In this document: one piece after another, positions 1 to 7,589 of the stretch
Layout: every line of letters begins with the position of its first letter
Numbering within the stretch: the stretch's first letter is position 1
Assembly: GCA_038246785.1 (NCBI GenBank)
Contig: JBBRVP010000042.1
Location: 1 to 31,480 of the forward strand
Length of the DNA stretch: 31,480 nt
Direction of reading: 5' to 3'
Origin: JBBRVP01 sp038246785
Lineage (GTDB): Bacteria > Actinomycetota > Actinomycetes > Jiangellales > Jiangellaceae
Notes under the pieces: model-generated
The model's input: only the letters and a program-made list of their open reading frames with translations
Databases searched by the model: none
Told to the model about the DNA's origin: nothing
Position numbers and translations under genes: made by a program

Positions 1-117
1 GAACGGCTCCCCGAACACGCCGAGGCCATGATCAAGTGGTCCATGATCGGACTCATGACCCGCCGACTCGCACCCGCCCCTGGCCGCCGAGCCTGGCAGC
101 CAGCTGCGGCCTCGTAG
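1..117 (+). CDS. IS transposase, C-terminal end (5' part outside window)
   Basis: The first frame is open from base 1 to a TAG at 115-117 and encodes 38 residues. It contains an EHAEAMIKWSMIGLMTRRL stretch followed by a proline/arginine-rich tail. From memory this resembles the C-terminus of actinobacterial IS5-type DDE transposases, which end in a KW-M-GLM-RRL helix and a basic tail. No catalytic residue lies in this part, so the family call rests on the tail alone. The region up to parC (118-359) has no convincing gene; the right end of the IS should lie in it, shortly after the stop codon. Whether the element is intact cannot be seen here. Confidence 0.55.
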   Translation, partial: ERLPEHAEAMIKWSMIGLMTRRLAPAPGRRAWQPAAAS

Positions 118-347
118 CCGCTTTCCCAACACGTTCTTAGTCCGACGCCTCAGCGGGGTCGCTCGGATGCGCAACCGGGTAGGCGCCGAGGAGCAGGTCG
201 CGCTGGTCGTTCTGCGCTGGTCACCCGCCGGGCAGATCACCAGCATCACCCGACTACTGGCCTGCCGCCTACGAGCCTCCCCCCGAACGGGCCCACCTCG
301 TCGAGCGATACTGAGGGTCGCTCCCGAGCGCCGGGCAGACCCTGCGC

Positions 348-353
348 GAAGAT
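348..353 (+). promoter_or_regulatory. possible -10 box for leaderless parC
   Basis: GAAGAT ends 6 bases before the parC ATG. This is the spacing of the better TANNNT boxes elsewhere in the window, but the first base is G instead of T. No clear Shine-Dalgarno precedes the ATG, which favours a leaderless start. Confidence 0.3.
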
Positions 354-359
354 GACGGC

Positions 360-2795
360 ATGGCCCGCCGCACCTCCGCCCCGCCGCCCGAACCCGTCGA
401 GGAGACGATCGTCGACGTCGACGTCGCGGAGGAGATGCGCGGCTCGTTCCTTGAGTACGCCTACTCCGTCATCTACTCCCGCGCCCTCCCCGACGCCCGC
501 GACGGGCTCAAGCCGGTGCACCGCCGCATCCTCTACTCGATGGACCGGATGGGGCTGCGTCCCGACCGCGGCCACGTCAAGTGCGCCCGCGTCGTCGGCG
601 AGGTCATGGGCCGGCTGCACCCGCACAGCGATGACGCGATCTACGACGCGCTGGTCCGCATGGCGCAGCCGTTCTCGATGCGGGTGCCGCTGGTCGACGG
701 GCACGGCAACTTCGGCTCCCCCGACTCCGGGCCGGCCGCCATGCGCTACACCGAATGCCGCCTGGCCGCGCCGGCGATGCTGCTCACCGCGTCACTCGAC
801 GAGGACGTCGTCGACATGGTTCCCAACTACGACGGGCGCGAGCAGCAGCCCGAGGTGCTGCCCGCCGCGTTCCCCAACCTGCTCGTCAACGGCGCGGCGG
901 GGATCGCCGTGGGCATGGCGACCAACATGCCGCCGCACAACCTCGGCGAAGTCGTCGCCGCCGCTCGACACCTCATCGACTCCCCCGACGCCACCCTCGA
1001 CGATCTCATGCGCTACGTCCCCGGCCCCGACCTGCCGACCGGCGGGCGGATCGTGGGCCTCGACGGGGTGCGGGAGGCGTACGCGTCGGGGCGCGGCACT
1101 TTCCGTACCCGCGCCACCGCCAAGGTGGAGTCGCTCACCCCACGCAAGAAGGGTGTCGTCGTCACCGAGCTGCCCTACGGCGTCAACCCCGAGCGGGTGA
1201 AGGAGCGGGTCGTCGAGCTCGTCCGCTCACGCAGGCTGCAGGGCATCACCGACGTGGAAGACTACACCGACGGCGAGACCGGGATGCGCCTGGTCGTCGA
1301 GGTCAAGAACGGCTTCCACCCCGAGGCGGTCCTCGAGGAGCTCTACCGGCTGACCCCGCTGGAGGACGGCTTCGCGGTCAACAACGTCGCCCTCGTCGAC
1401 GGGCAGCCGCGCACGCTGGGGCTCAAGGAGCTGCTCGAGGTCTTCCTGGCGCACCGCTTCGAGGTCGTCCGGCGGCGCTCCGCTGACCGGCGGCGCCGGC
1501 GGGAGGAGCGGCTGCACCTCGTCGATGGCCTGCTCGTCGCGCTGCTCGACATCGACGAGGTCATCCAGCTCATCCGCGCCAGCGACACCGCGGCGGTGGC
1601 CAGGCAGCGGCTGATGGACGTCTTCGACCTCTCCGAGCGCCAGGCGCAGTACATCCTCGACACCCCCCTGCGACGCCTCACCAAGTTCGACCGGCTCGAG
1701 CTCGAGCGCGAGGGCGAGCGGCTGCGCGAGGAGATCGCCGAGCTCAGTGCGGTCCTGGGCTCCGACGCGCGACTGCGCGCGCTCGTGTCCGCGGAGCTGG
1801 CCGACGTGGCCGCGCGGCACGCCACCCCGCGCCGCACGGTGCTGCTCGAGTCTGCCGGCGTCCCCACGCGGGCGGCCGCGGCCCCGCTCGAGGTGAGCGA
1901 CGAGCCCTGCCGCGTGCTGCTGTCGTCTTCGGGGCTGCTGGCCCGCAGCATCTCCCCGGCGTCGACCGGCGAGGCGCCGCGGGCGTCCCACGACGCGGTG
2001 GTGGCATCGGCGCCGACGACGACCCGCGGGCAGCTCGGTGTCGTGACCAGCCACGGCCGCCTGGTCCGGCTCGAGGTGCTCGACCTGCCCGGGCTGCCGC
2101 CCTCTGCCGCGCCGACGCTGGCCGGCGGGGCGCCGGTGGCGGAGTTCGTCGAGCTGCGTCCCGGCGAGCAGGTCGTCGGACTCACCTCGCTCGACCCGAC
2201 GTCGCGCGGGCTGGCCGTCGGCACCGCGCGCGGGGTGGTCAAGCGGGTGGTCCCCGACCACCCGCTTGGCAGGGACGCTTGGGAGGTGATCCGGCTCGAC
2301 GAGGGCGACCGGGTCGTGGGGGCCGTGGAGCTGGCCACCGGCGAGGAGGACCTCGTCCTCGTCAGCTCCGACGCCCAGCTGCTGCACTTCCCGGCCTCGG
2401 CCGTACGACCGCAGGGTCGCGCCGGCGGCGGGATCGCCGGCCTGAGGCTCGGGCCCGGTGCCCGCGTCGCCTTCTTCGGCGCCGTGGCCGGAGCCGACGC
2501 GGTCGTGGTCACCGTGGCGGGCGCCTCTGACGCGCTGCCCGGCACGCAGCCCGGCAGCGCCAAGGTGTCGCCGTACGCCGGCTACCCCGCCAAGGGCCGG
2601 GCCACCGGCGGCGTGCGCTGCCACCGCTTCCTCAAGGGCGAGGACGTGCTGCTCCTGGCATGGGTCGGGCCGCCACCCGCGCGAGGCGCCGGGGTCGCCG
2701 GCACCCCCGTCGACCTGCCGTCGCCCACCGGGCGGCGCGACGGATCCGGCACGCCGCTGGCGCAGCCGCTGGCCGCCGTCGGGACGCCCGGGTGA
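360..2795 (+). CDS. parC: DNA topoisomerase IV subunit A (ParC; GyrA family)
   Basis: 811 residues with the full GyrA/ParC layout. An N-terminal breakage-reunion domain carries the catalytic tyrosine at residue 130 in AAMRYTE. A tower and coiled-coil region follows to about residue 500, then a C-terminal beta-pinwheel to about 780. The enzyme cuts and reseals both DNA strands as an A2B2 complex with the ATPase subunit encoded at 4736-6844, and decatenates daughter chromosomes. I call it ParC rather than GyrA because its partner matches actinobacterial ParE and the small DUF7455-like gene is next to it, as in Streptomyces. The quinolone-region motif reads HPHSDDAIYD: the position of E. coli GyrA Ser83 is Asp92 and that of Asp87 is Asp96. 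The ATG at 360 has no evident Shine-Dalgarno. The C-terminus ends in a low-complexity Pro/Gly tail. Confidence 0.93.
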   Translation: MARRTSAPPPEPVEETIVDVDVAEEMRGSFLEYAYSVIYSRALPDARDGLKPVHRRILYSMDRMGLRPDRGHVKCARVVGEVMGRLHPHSDDAIYDALVRMAQPFSMRVPLVDGHGNFGSPDSGPAAMRYTECRLAAPAMLLTASLDEDVVDMVPNYDGREQQPEVLPAAFPNLLVNGAAGIAVGMATNMPPHNLGEVVAAARHLIDSPDATLDDLMRYVPGPDLPTGGRIVGLDGVREAYASGRGTFRTRATAKVESLTPRKKGVVVTELPYGVNPERVKERVVELVRSRRLQGITDVEDYTDGETGMRLVVEVKNGFHPEAVLEELYRLTPLEDGFAVNNVALVDGQPRTLGLKELLEVFLAHRFEVVRRRSADRRRRREERLHLVDGLLVALLDIDEVIQLIRASDTAAVARQRLMDVFDLSERQAQYILDTPLRRLTKFDRLELEREGERLREEIAELSAVLGSDARLRALVSAELADVAARHATPRRTVLLESAGVPTRAAAAPLEVSDEPCRVLLSSSGLLARSISPASTGEAPRASHDAVVASAPTTTRGQLGVVTSHGRLVRLEVLDLPGLPPSAAPTLAGGAPVAEFVELRPGEQVVGLTSLDPTSRGLAVGTARGVVKRVVPDHPLGRDAWEVIRLDEGDRVVGAVELATGEEDLVLVSSDAQLLHFPASAVRPQGRAGGGIAGLRLGPGARVAFFGAVAGADAVVVTVAGASDALPGTQPGSAKVSPYAGYPAKGRATGGVRCHRFLKGEDVLLLAWVGPPPARGAGVAGTPVDLPSPTGRRDGSGTPLAQPLAAVGTPG

Positions 2796-2807
2796 GCGGG
2801 TTCGGGC

Positions 2808-2813
2808 TAGCGT
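2808..2813 (+). promoter_or_regulatory. -10 box of a leaderless promoter (ferredoxin reductase gene)
   Basis: TAGCGT fits TANNNT and ends 7 bases before the ATG at 2821. No Shine-Dalgarno lies between them, so transcription would start at or next to the ATG. The box is only 12 bases after the parC stop, so the gene probably has its own promoter. I see no good -35. Confidence 0.55.
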
Positions 2814-2820
2814 GACCGCC

Positions 2821-3819
2821 ATGCCTCCCCCGCCGCAGCCGGAGCCCGACGCCGAGGTCGACCTGCTCATCGTGGGCGCCGGTCCGGTCGGGCTGTTCGG
2901 TGCCTTTTACGCCGGCCTGCGTGGCCTCAGCGTCGCGATCGTCGACTCGCTGCCCGAGGTCGGCGGGCAGGTCTCGGCGATGTACCCGGAGAAGGCGATC
3001 CTCGACGTCGCCGGCTTCCCGACGGTCAAGGGACGCGAGCTCGTCGACTCGCTGATGGCCCAGGTGGCGCCGTACGCCCCCACCTGGATCCTTGGCGAGC
3101 GTGCGGAGAAGCTGTCGTACGAGGAGGAGCAGCCGGTCGTCACGGGGTCGTCGGGCCGCGAGGTGCGCGCCGGGGCGGTCGTGCTCACCGGCGGCATCGG
3201 CAGCTTCGCACCACGTACGCTTCCTGCCGCCGACGGTTGGGAGGGCCGCGGGCTGGTGTACTTCGTCCCCCGACCGGCCGATCACACCAGCAAGCACGTC
3301 GTCGTCGTGGGCGGCGGCGACTCTGCGGTCGACTGGGCCACCGAGCTGCGCGCAGTGGCGGCGAGCGTGACCCTCGTCCACCGCCGCGACAGGTTCCGTG
3401 CGCACGCCTCCGCCATCGCGCGGCTGAAGGATCTCGGCGTGCCCGTTCTCACGCCCTGCCAGATCAGCGCGCTGCACGGCGACCCGGTGCTGGCCGAGGT
3501 CGACGTCACGACGGTCGGCGCCGGCACCGAGCGGCGGCCGTGCGAGGTGCTCGTGGCAGCCCTGGGCTTCGTCGCCGACATCGGGCCGCTGGCCAGCTGG
3601 GGGCTGGATCTGCACGGCCGCCACGTCGCGGTCGACTCGCGCTGCGCCACCAACCTGCCGCGGGTCTTCGCCGCCGGCGACATGGCCATGTACGACGGCA
3701 AGGTCGCCCTCATCGCGACCGGCTTCGGCGAGGTGTGCACCGCGGTCAACAACGCCGCCGTCGCCATCGACCCCGACGCGCACCTGTTCCCGGGGCACTC
3801 CTCCGAGCAGTCGGCGTAG
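2821..3819 (+). CDS. Ferredoxin-NADP(+) reductase, thioredoxin-reductase-like type
   Basis: 332 residues. An N-terminal FAD-binding Rossmann motif GAGPVG lies at residues 19-24, a second NAD(P)-binding motif GGGDSA at 164-169, and the late FAD-contact motif FAAGDMAMYDGK at about 280. The fold and length match TrxR-like flavoproteins, but the CxxC redox pair of true thioredoxin reductases is absent. That points to the ferredoxin/flavodoxin-NADP reductase subfamily, which passes electrons between NADPH and a one-electron carrier. The ATG at 2821 is chosen because a TANNNT box precedes it by 7 bases and because the Rossmann fold begins soon after. It is convergent with the small membrane protein gene at 3844-4245. 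The electron acceptor cannot be told from the window. Confidence 0.85.
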   Translation: MPPPPQPEPDAEVDLLIVGAGPVGLFGAFYAGLRGLSVAIVDSLPEVGGQVSAMYPEKAILDVAGFPTVKGRELVDSLMAQVAPYAPTWILGERAEKLSYEEEQPVVTGSSGREVRAGAVVLTGGIGSFAPRTLPAADGWEGRGLVYFVPRPADHTSKHVVVVGGGDSAVDWATELRAVAASVTLVHRRDRFRAHASAIARLKDLGVPVLTPCQISALHGDPVLAEVDVTTVGAGTERRPCEVLVAALGFVADIGPLASWGLDLHGRHVAVDSRCATNLPRVFAAGDMAMYDGKVALIATGFGEVCTAVNNAAVAIDPDAHLFPGHSSEQSA

Positions 3820-3843
3820 CGGGTTCAGGCCGCGGAGCGCGAC

Positions 3844-4245
3844 TCAGCCGGCGTCCCGGCGCTCCCGAGCCGACTCGATACCGGCCTTCACGAGCACGAA
3901 GGGCAGCAGCAGCGTCGCCACCATTGTCACGAGCCAGACGATCAACGAGGCCAGCAACCAGGTCGAGGCGCCGTCGATGCTCAACCCGTCGGTCACCAGC
4001 GCCGTGATCAGCAGCGACACGAACGTCGTGACCAGGCCGATGCCGCCGAGCAGGGCCGGCGCGTTGCGGGCGGCCGTCTTGGCCAGGAACGGCGCGAGCA
4101 CCGACTGCAGCACGGCGAACACGACGACGACGAGCAGGAACGAGCCCGCGTCGATCGACATCTTGTCCAGCGTCCACATCGCCACCAGCAGCCCGATCGC
4201 GGCGGACACGAGGAAGATGGCGGCCCGAACGACGAAGCGGATCAT
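3844..4245 (-). CDS. Small four-helix membrane protein (phage-holin-family/DUF-type)
   Basis: 133 residues starting MIRFVVRAAIF, with about four hydrophobic helices separated by short polar turns and a short charged tail (ESARERRDAG). The pattern resembles the phage holin IV / DUF4383-like small actinobacterial membrane proteins, but no motif settles the family, so its function is unknown. A longer in-frame start exists at 4287. I prefer 4245 because a TACGCT box (4257-4252 on this strand) ends 6 bases before that ATG, matching the leaderless pattern in this window, and because the extra 14 residues look non-native. The stop lies 24 bases from the convergent reductase gene. Confidence 0.7.
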   Translation of the reverse strand: MIRFVVRAAIFLVSAAIGLLVAMWTLDKMSIDAGSFLLVVVVFAVLQSVLAPFLAKTAARNAPALLGGIGLVTTFVSLLITALVTDGLSIDGASTWLLASLIVWLVTMVATLLLPFVLVKAGIESARERRDAG

Positions 4246-4251
4246 CTGTTG

Positions 4252-4257
4252 AGCGTA
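4252..4257 (-). promoter_or_regulatory. -10 box of a leaderless promoter (small membrane protein)
   Basis: On the minus strand TACGCT fits TANNNT and ends 6 bases before the ATG at 4245. It decides the start codon over the upstream ATG at 4287. No Shine-Dalgarno is present. Confidence 0.5.
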
Positions 4258-4389
4258 GGCCGCTGCGCCGGCGAAGGCGACCGACACACCGCCGCCCAGT
4301 TCTCGATGGGGCTGGTTTCGAGCCGCTGGGATGCGGTCGCGAGCATCTGCAGCGCACGCTGACCGGCGGGCACGCCGTGCTGAACCGAC

Positions 4390-4563
4390 CTGAGCACCCC
4401 CGACGTCGTCGCGGCTACGGTCGACGCGGTGGCCGAGAGCGGCGGGTCGATCCTCCTCGCGCCCGGCGACGTCGGTCCGCTCGGGCGCACGTACGGGCGG
4501 ATGGCCGCCTCGCCGACCCCGCGGGAGCCGCCTTGTGGGTCGCCCAGACGACCGGGCAGGAGA
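4390..4563 (+). pseudogene. Decayed VOC/glyoxalase-family fragment with a frameshift
   Basis: In one frame (codons from 4390) the plus strand reads a helix like VVAATVDAVAESGG, then SILLAPGDVGPLGR and an RMA. After losing one base near 4507-4508 the next frame continues LADPAGAALWVAQTTG. Joined, this is the typical C-terminal half of a VOC-superfamily (glyoxalase/CFP30B-like) domain: helix, GG-strand, P-DV-GRMA-LADP-GA-W. The N-terminal half is not recognisable upstream, and there is no plausible start or stop. I read it as a gene remnant. The match is by eye only and the limits are approximate. Confidence 0.4.
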
Positions 4564-4636
4564 TGCCCGACCGCGCCGACCCGGCCCCGAGTCATGCCCA
4601 GCACCGACGACCCGGGCACCCCAGCACCCGCTCCCC

Positions 4637-4703
4637 CCTGTTGATCAAGGAGAAGACCACCGTCAGCGCGGCCCGAAGGGTGGTCTTCTCCTTGATCAAC
4701 AGG
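4637..4703 (-). terminator. Perfect 25-bp inverted repeat, probable parE terminator
   Basis: Bases 4637-4661 and 4679-4703 are exact reverse complements, giving a 25-bp stem with a 17-base loop. The outer part of each arm carries GTTGATCA / TGATCAAC. It lies 32 bases past the parE stop, in the direction of parE transcription. There is no T-tract on either side, as is common for actinobacterial hairpin terminators. The terminal octamer is shared with the palindromes at 7479-7569 up to one base, so it may also belong to a dispersed repeat family. Confidence 0.6.
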
Positions 4704-4735
4704 CCGCCGGCGTCGATGCAAAGGCCGCGGACGGG

Positions 4736-6844
4736 TCAGGCGTCGATGCGGGCCCGGTCGAGGTCGTCGGCGCCGGCGACGATGAACTCCTTGCGCGGGG
4801 CGACGTCGCTGCCCATGAGCAGCTCGAAGACCGACTCGACGGCCTCGGCGTCACGCAGCGTGATGCGGCGCAGTGTGCGCCGCCGCGGGTCCATCGTCGT
4901 CTCGGCCAGCTGGGAGGCGTCCATCTCGCCAAGACCCTTGTAGCGCTGGACGGGGTCCTTCCAGGTCAGGCCGCGCTTGTCGAGGTCGCGCAGCACCCGG
5001 GTCAGCTCGGCGTCGGAGTAGGTGTAGACGACCTTGTCCGGCGGCTTCCGGCCGCCCTTGGATGCGCCGGCCAGCTCGACTCGGTGCAGCGGGGGTACGG
5101 CGGCGAACAGCCGCCCGTGCTCGACCAGTGGCCGCAGGTAGCGGAAGAACAGCGTGATGAGCAGCGTGCGGATGTGCGCACCGTCGACGTCGGCGTCGGT
5201 CATGAGCACGATCCGGCCGTAGCGGGCCTGTGCCAGGTCGAACGTGCGTCCGGAGCCGGCGCCGATGACCTGCAGGATCGAGGCGCACTCGGCGTTCTTG
5301 AGCATGTCGGCGACGGACGCCTTCTGCACGTTGAGGATCTTGCCGCGGATCGGCAGCAGGGCCTGGTGCGCCGCGCTGCGAGCGAGCTTGGCGGTGCCGA
5401 GCGCGCTGTCGCCCTCGACGATGAACAGCTCGGAGCGGTCGACGTCGTCGGAACGGCAGTCGACGAGCTTGGCCGGCAGCGCCGAGGTCTCCAGCGCCGT
5501 CTTGCGACGGGCGGTCTCCTTGGAGATGCGCGCCGCGACGCGCGCCTTCGCCGCGGCCACCACCTTGTCGAGCAGCGCGCCGGCCTGCGCCTTGGCGTCG
5601 CGGCGCGTCGAACCGAGGAAGGCCTTCAGCTCGGACTCGACGACGCGGGCGACGATGCCACGCACGGCCGCGGTGCCGAGCACCTCCTTGGTCTGTCCCT
5701 CGAACTGCGGCTCGGCGAGCCGGACGGCGACGACCGCGGTGAGCCCCTCGAGGACGTCGTCCTTCTCGATCTTCTCGTCGCCGGCCTTGAGCCGGCGGGA
5801 GTTTGCCCTGACCGCGTCGCGAACCGCCTTGAGCAGACCCTGCTCGAAGCCGGCGACGTGGGTGCCGCCCTTCGGCGTGGCGATGACGTTGACGAAGGTG
5901 CGCACCTCGGTGTCATAGCCGGCACCCCAGCGCAGCGCCACGTCGACGTGGCAGGTGCGCTCGAGCTCGGTGGGCTCGAGATGGCCGCGCGCGTCGAGCA
6001 CCGGGACGGTCTCGCGGAAGGCGCCCTCGCCGCGCAGCCGCACGACGCCGGTCGCGCCGGCCCCCCCGTCACCCTGGGCGAGGAACTCGACGAACTCCGC
6101 GATCCCGCCGTCGTGCCGGAACGACTCCTCGACCGGCTGCGCGCCGCGCCCGTCGCGGACGACCAGTTCGAGCCCCGGCACGAGGTAGGAGGTCTGCCGC
6201 GCGCGGGTCACCAGCTCGTCGTAGGAGAACGTCGCGTCGCGCGGGAAGATCTGGCGGTCGGCCCAGTAGCGCACCCGCGTGCCGCTGACGCTCTTGCGTG
6301 CCTTGCCGACGACCGCGAGCTCCGAGCCGACGACGAACGGCTCGAACGGGGCGTCCGGGCCGGCTCCCGCCGAGTCGTCGAAGCGTCCCGGCTCGCCGCG
6401 GTGGAAGCTCATCGCGTACGTGCGGCCGCCCCGGTCGACCGCGCAGTCGAGCCGGGCGGACAGCGCGTTGACGACACTGGCCCCGACGCCGTGCAGGCCG
6501 CCGGTCGCGGCGTACGAGCCGCCGCCGAACTTCCCCCCGGCGTGCAGCTTGGTGAACACCACCTCGACCCCGGACAGCCCGGTCTTGGGCTCGGCGTCGA
6601 CGGGGATGCCCCGCCCGTCGTCCTGCACCTCCACCGAACCGTCGGGGTGCAGCGTGACGACGACACGCGAGCAGAAGCCGGACAGCGCCTCGTCGACGGC
6701 GTTGTCGATGACCTCCCACAGGCAGTGCATGAGGCCGCGGGAGTCGGTGGACCCGACGTACATCCCGGGTCGCTTGCGGACCGCTTCGAGGCCCTCGAGG
6801 ACCGACAGGTGCCGGGCGGTGTAGGCAGTTGCCGGCGTCGTCAC
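4736..6844 (-). CDS. parE: DNA topoisomerase IV subunit B (ParE; GyrB family)
   Basis: 702 residues, close to the usual ~700 of actinobacterial ParE. The N-terminal GHKL ATPase has EVIDNAVDEAL (residues 44-54), DDGRGIPVD and the lid GGLHGVGASVVNALS. A transducer domain follows, then the TOPRIM domain with EGDSALGTAKLARS, PIRGKILNVQKA and the metal-binding MTDADVDGAHIRTL. EGDSALG rather than EGDSAGG, and the total length, favour ParE over GyrB. It supplies ATP-driven strand passage to ParC (360-2795). The GTG at 6844 is chosen because the conserved YTARHLSVLEGLEAVRKRPGMYVG block begins 8 residues later. The frame stays open upstream to 7321, but that part has no similarity. No good Shine-Dalgarno or TANNNT box marks the start, so it is a little uncertain. 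The gene ends just before the inverted repeat at 4637-4703. Confidence 0.93.
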   Translation of the reverse strand: MTTPATAYTARHLSVLEGLEAVRKRPGMYVGSTDSRGLMHCLWEVIDNAVDEALSGFCSRVVVTLHPDGSVEVQDDGRGIPVDAEPKTGLSGVEVVFTKLHAGGKFGGGSYAATGGLHGVGASVVNALSARLDCAVDRGGRTYAMSFHRGEPGRFDDSAGAGPDAPFEPFVVGSELAVVGKARKSVSGTRVRYWADRQIFPRDATFSYDELVTRARQTSYLVPGLELVVRDGRGAQPVEESFRHDGGIAEFVEFLAQGDGGAGATGVVRLRGEGAFRETVPVLDARGHLEPTELERTCHVDVALRWGAGYDTEVRTFVNVIATPKGGTHVAGFEQGLLKAVRDAVRANSRRLKAGDEKIEKDDVLEGLTAVVAVRLAEPQFEGQTKEVLGTAAVRGIVARVVESELKAFLGSTRRDAKAQAGALLDKVVAAAKARVAARISKETARRKTALETSALPAKLVDCRSDDVDRSELFIVEGDSALGTAKLARSAAHQALLPIRGKILNVQKASVADMLKNAECASILQVIGAGSGRTFDLAQARYGRIVLMTDADVDGAHIRTLLITLFFRYLRPLVEHGRLFAAVPPLHRVELAGASKGGRKPPDKVVYTYSDAELTRVLRDLDKRGLTWKDPVQRYKGLGEMDASQLAETTMDPRRRTLRRITLRDAEAVESVFELLMGSDVAPRKEFIVAGADDLDRARIDA

Positions 6845-7147
6845 TGGTCGCTCACGGGTGGGCCGCTCCGGTATCTGCGAAGGCTCGACGGGTTCTTCCT
6901 CAGCGTAACCACGCGGTCGGTGTGTCCCCCGGAGCGGCCGTGGACGACACGCCCGGGCGAGCAGGCTTGCCGGAGGAGCGGGCGATGAGGAGTGCACGAT
7001 CCGTGCACGGAACGGCTGCGAGTTCGCCCACAGCGAAGCAGTGCATGGCCCCGGGCGGGGAACGAGCACCGGTGGTTGGATGTTGGAACAGGTGCTGTGA
7101 CCTCCAAGCCCCGGCCATCGCTCACCGATGCGGAAGGACGTGACGAC
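6845..7147. other. Divergent promoter region between parE and the small cysteine-rich gene
   Basis: 303 bases with no credible gene. It must hold the promoters for parE (leftward) and the small gene at 7148 (rightward). A 12-bp perfect palindrome with a central GTGCAC lies at 7000-7011, with another GTGCAC at 6992-6997, so the hexamer occurs twice 10 bases apart. This could be an operator. No clear -35/-10 pair was found. Confidence 0.35.
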
Positions 7148-7378
7148 GTGACCGCAGCCCTGGCGACTGCCGCTCCCCTGACGGCGGCCGACCGCTGCGA
7201 CCGTTGCGGCGCCCAGGCGTATATCCGCGTGGTGCTCGCCGCCGGAGGCGAGCTCCTGTTCTGCGGCCACCATGGCCGCCGCTATGAGACCGCACTGCGC
7301 GAGCGGGCCGCGACCTGGCACGACGAGACCCAGCGACTGACCGCGACCCCGGCCTCGGCAGCGGTGGGAGAGCGCTGA
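7148..7378 (+). CDS. Small cysteine-containing protein, DUF7455-like
   Basis: 76 residues: PLTAADRCDRCGAQAYIRV, then GGELLFCGHHGRRYE, then a charged helix (ATWHDETQRLTA). CxxC followed by CxHH suggests a one-metal zinc ribbon with a C-terminal helix. This small protein is conserved in actinobacteria, typically beside parE and the principal sigma factor gene, and its role is unknown. The GTG at 7148 is preferred because GGAAGGA at 7132-7138 makes a good Shine-Dalgarno with 9 bases spacing, and the conserved part begins about ten residues in. Its position next to parE agrees with the usual synteny, but what follows here is a pair of palindromes and a DUF456 gene, not a sigma factor. Confidence 0.8.
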   Translation: MTAALATAAPLTAADRCDRCGAQAYIRVVLAAGGELLFCGHHGRRYETALRERAATWHDETQRLTATPASAAVGER

Positions 7379-7478
7379 TCCAGCGCTGCCCCCCCCGGGG
7401 GGCGCGCGGTAGCCGAGCCCCGAAGCGCCACGACCAGCCGTCGATGACCGGGGGTCGTCCCTCCCCCGGTGGCTCCGA

Positions 7479-7502
7479 GTTGATCACGTTAACGTGATCA
7501 AC
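7479..7502. repeat. 24-bp perfect palindrome (GTTGATC...GATCAAC), copy 1
   Basis: Bases 7479-7490 and 7491-7502 are exact reverse complements, with GTTAAC at the centre. It lies about 100 bases after the small cysteine-rich gene and could fold as a 10-bp hairpin with a 4-base loop to end that transcript. No T-tract follows. A near-identical copy lies 62 bases downstream, centre to centre. Confidence 0.7.
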
Positions 7503-7535
7503 TGGCCCTTCCCGCGTCCTGCAGGAGTCGGCATG

Positions 7536-7569
7536 GGGGAGTTGATCGCGTTAACGTGATCAACTCCCC
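7536..7569. repeat. 34-bp palindrome with one mismatch pair, copy 2
   Basis: The core 7541-7564 equals the first copy except for one base (GATCGCG in place of GATCACG). The flanks GGGGA (7536-7540) and TCCCC (7565-7569) extend the pairing to 17 bp per arm. Its right arm covers the place where a -35 element of the DUF456 promoter should sit (about 7555-7560). It may therefore be an operator as well as, or instead of, a terminator. Confidence 0.65.
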
Positions 7570-7577
7570 GGCGGCCC

Positions 7578-7583
7578 TAGGGT
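7578..7583 (+). promoter_or_regulatory. -10 box of a leaderless promoter (DUF456 gene)
   Basis: TAGGGT ends 6 bases before the GTG at 7590. No Shine-Dalgarno intervenes. The palindrome at 7536-7569 lies directly upstream. Confidence 0.55.
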
Positions 7584-7589
7584 GGCCAG

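Noticed and set aside
167..355. A 62-codon frame between the transposase tail and parC
   Set aside because: It is Arg/Pro-rich with no similarity I know, no Shine-Dalgarno, and runs into the parC start region.
3844..4245. A prophage holin indicating a phage remnant
   Set aside because: The holin-like pattern is only a small multi-helix membrane protein. No lysin or other phage gene is near, and such proteins are common chromosomal genes in actinobacteria.
4242..4721. A 159-codon minus-strand frame in the gap beside parE
   Set aside because: It crosses the 25-bp inverted repeat and reads low-complexity residues. The plus-strand VOC remnant explains part of the coding look.
4535..6988. An 817-codon open frame antisense to parE
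   Set aside because: It is the mirror of the third-position GC bias of parE. The composition is repetitive and no motif is seen.
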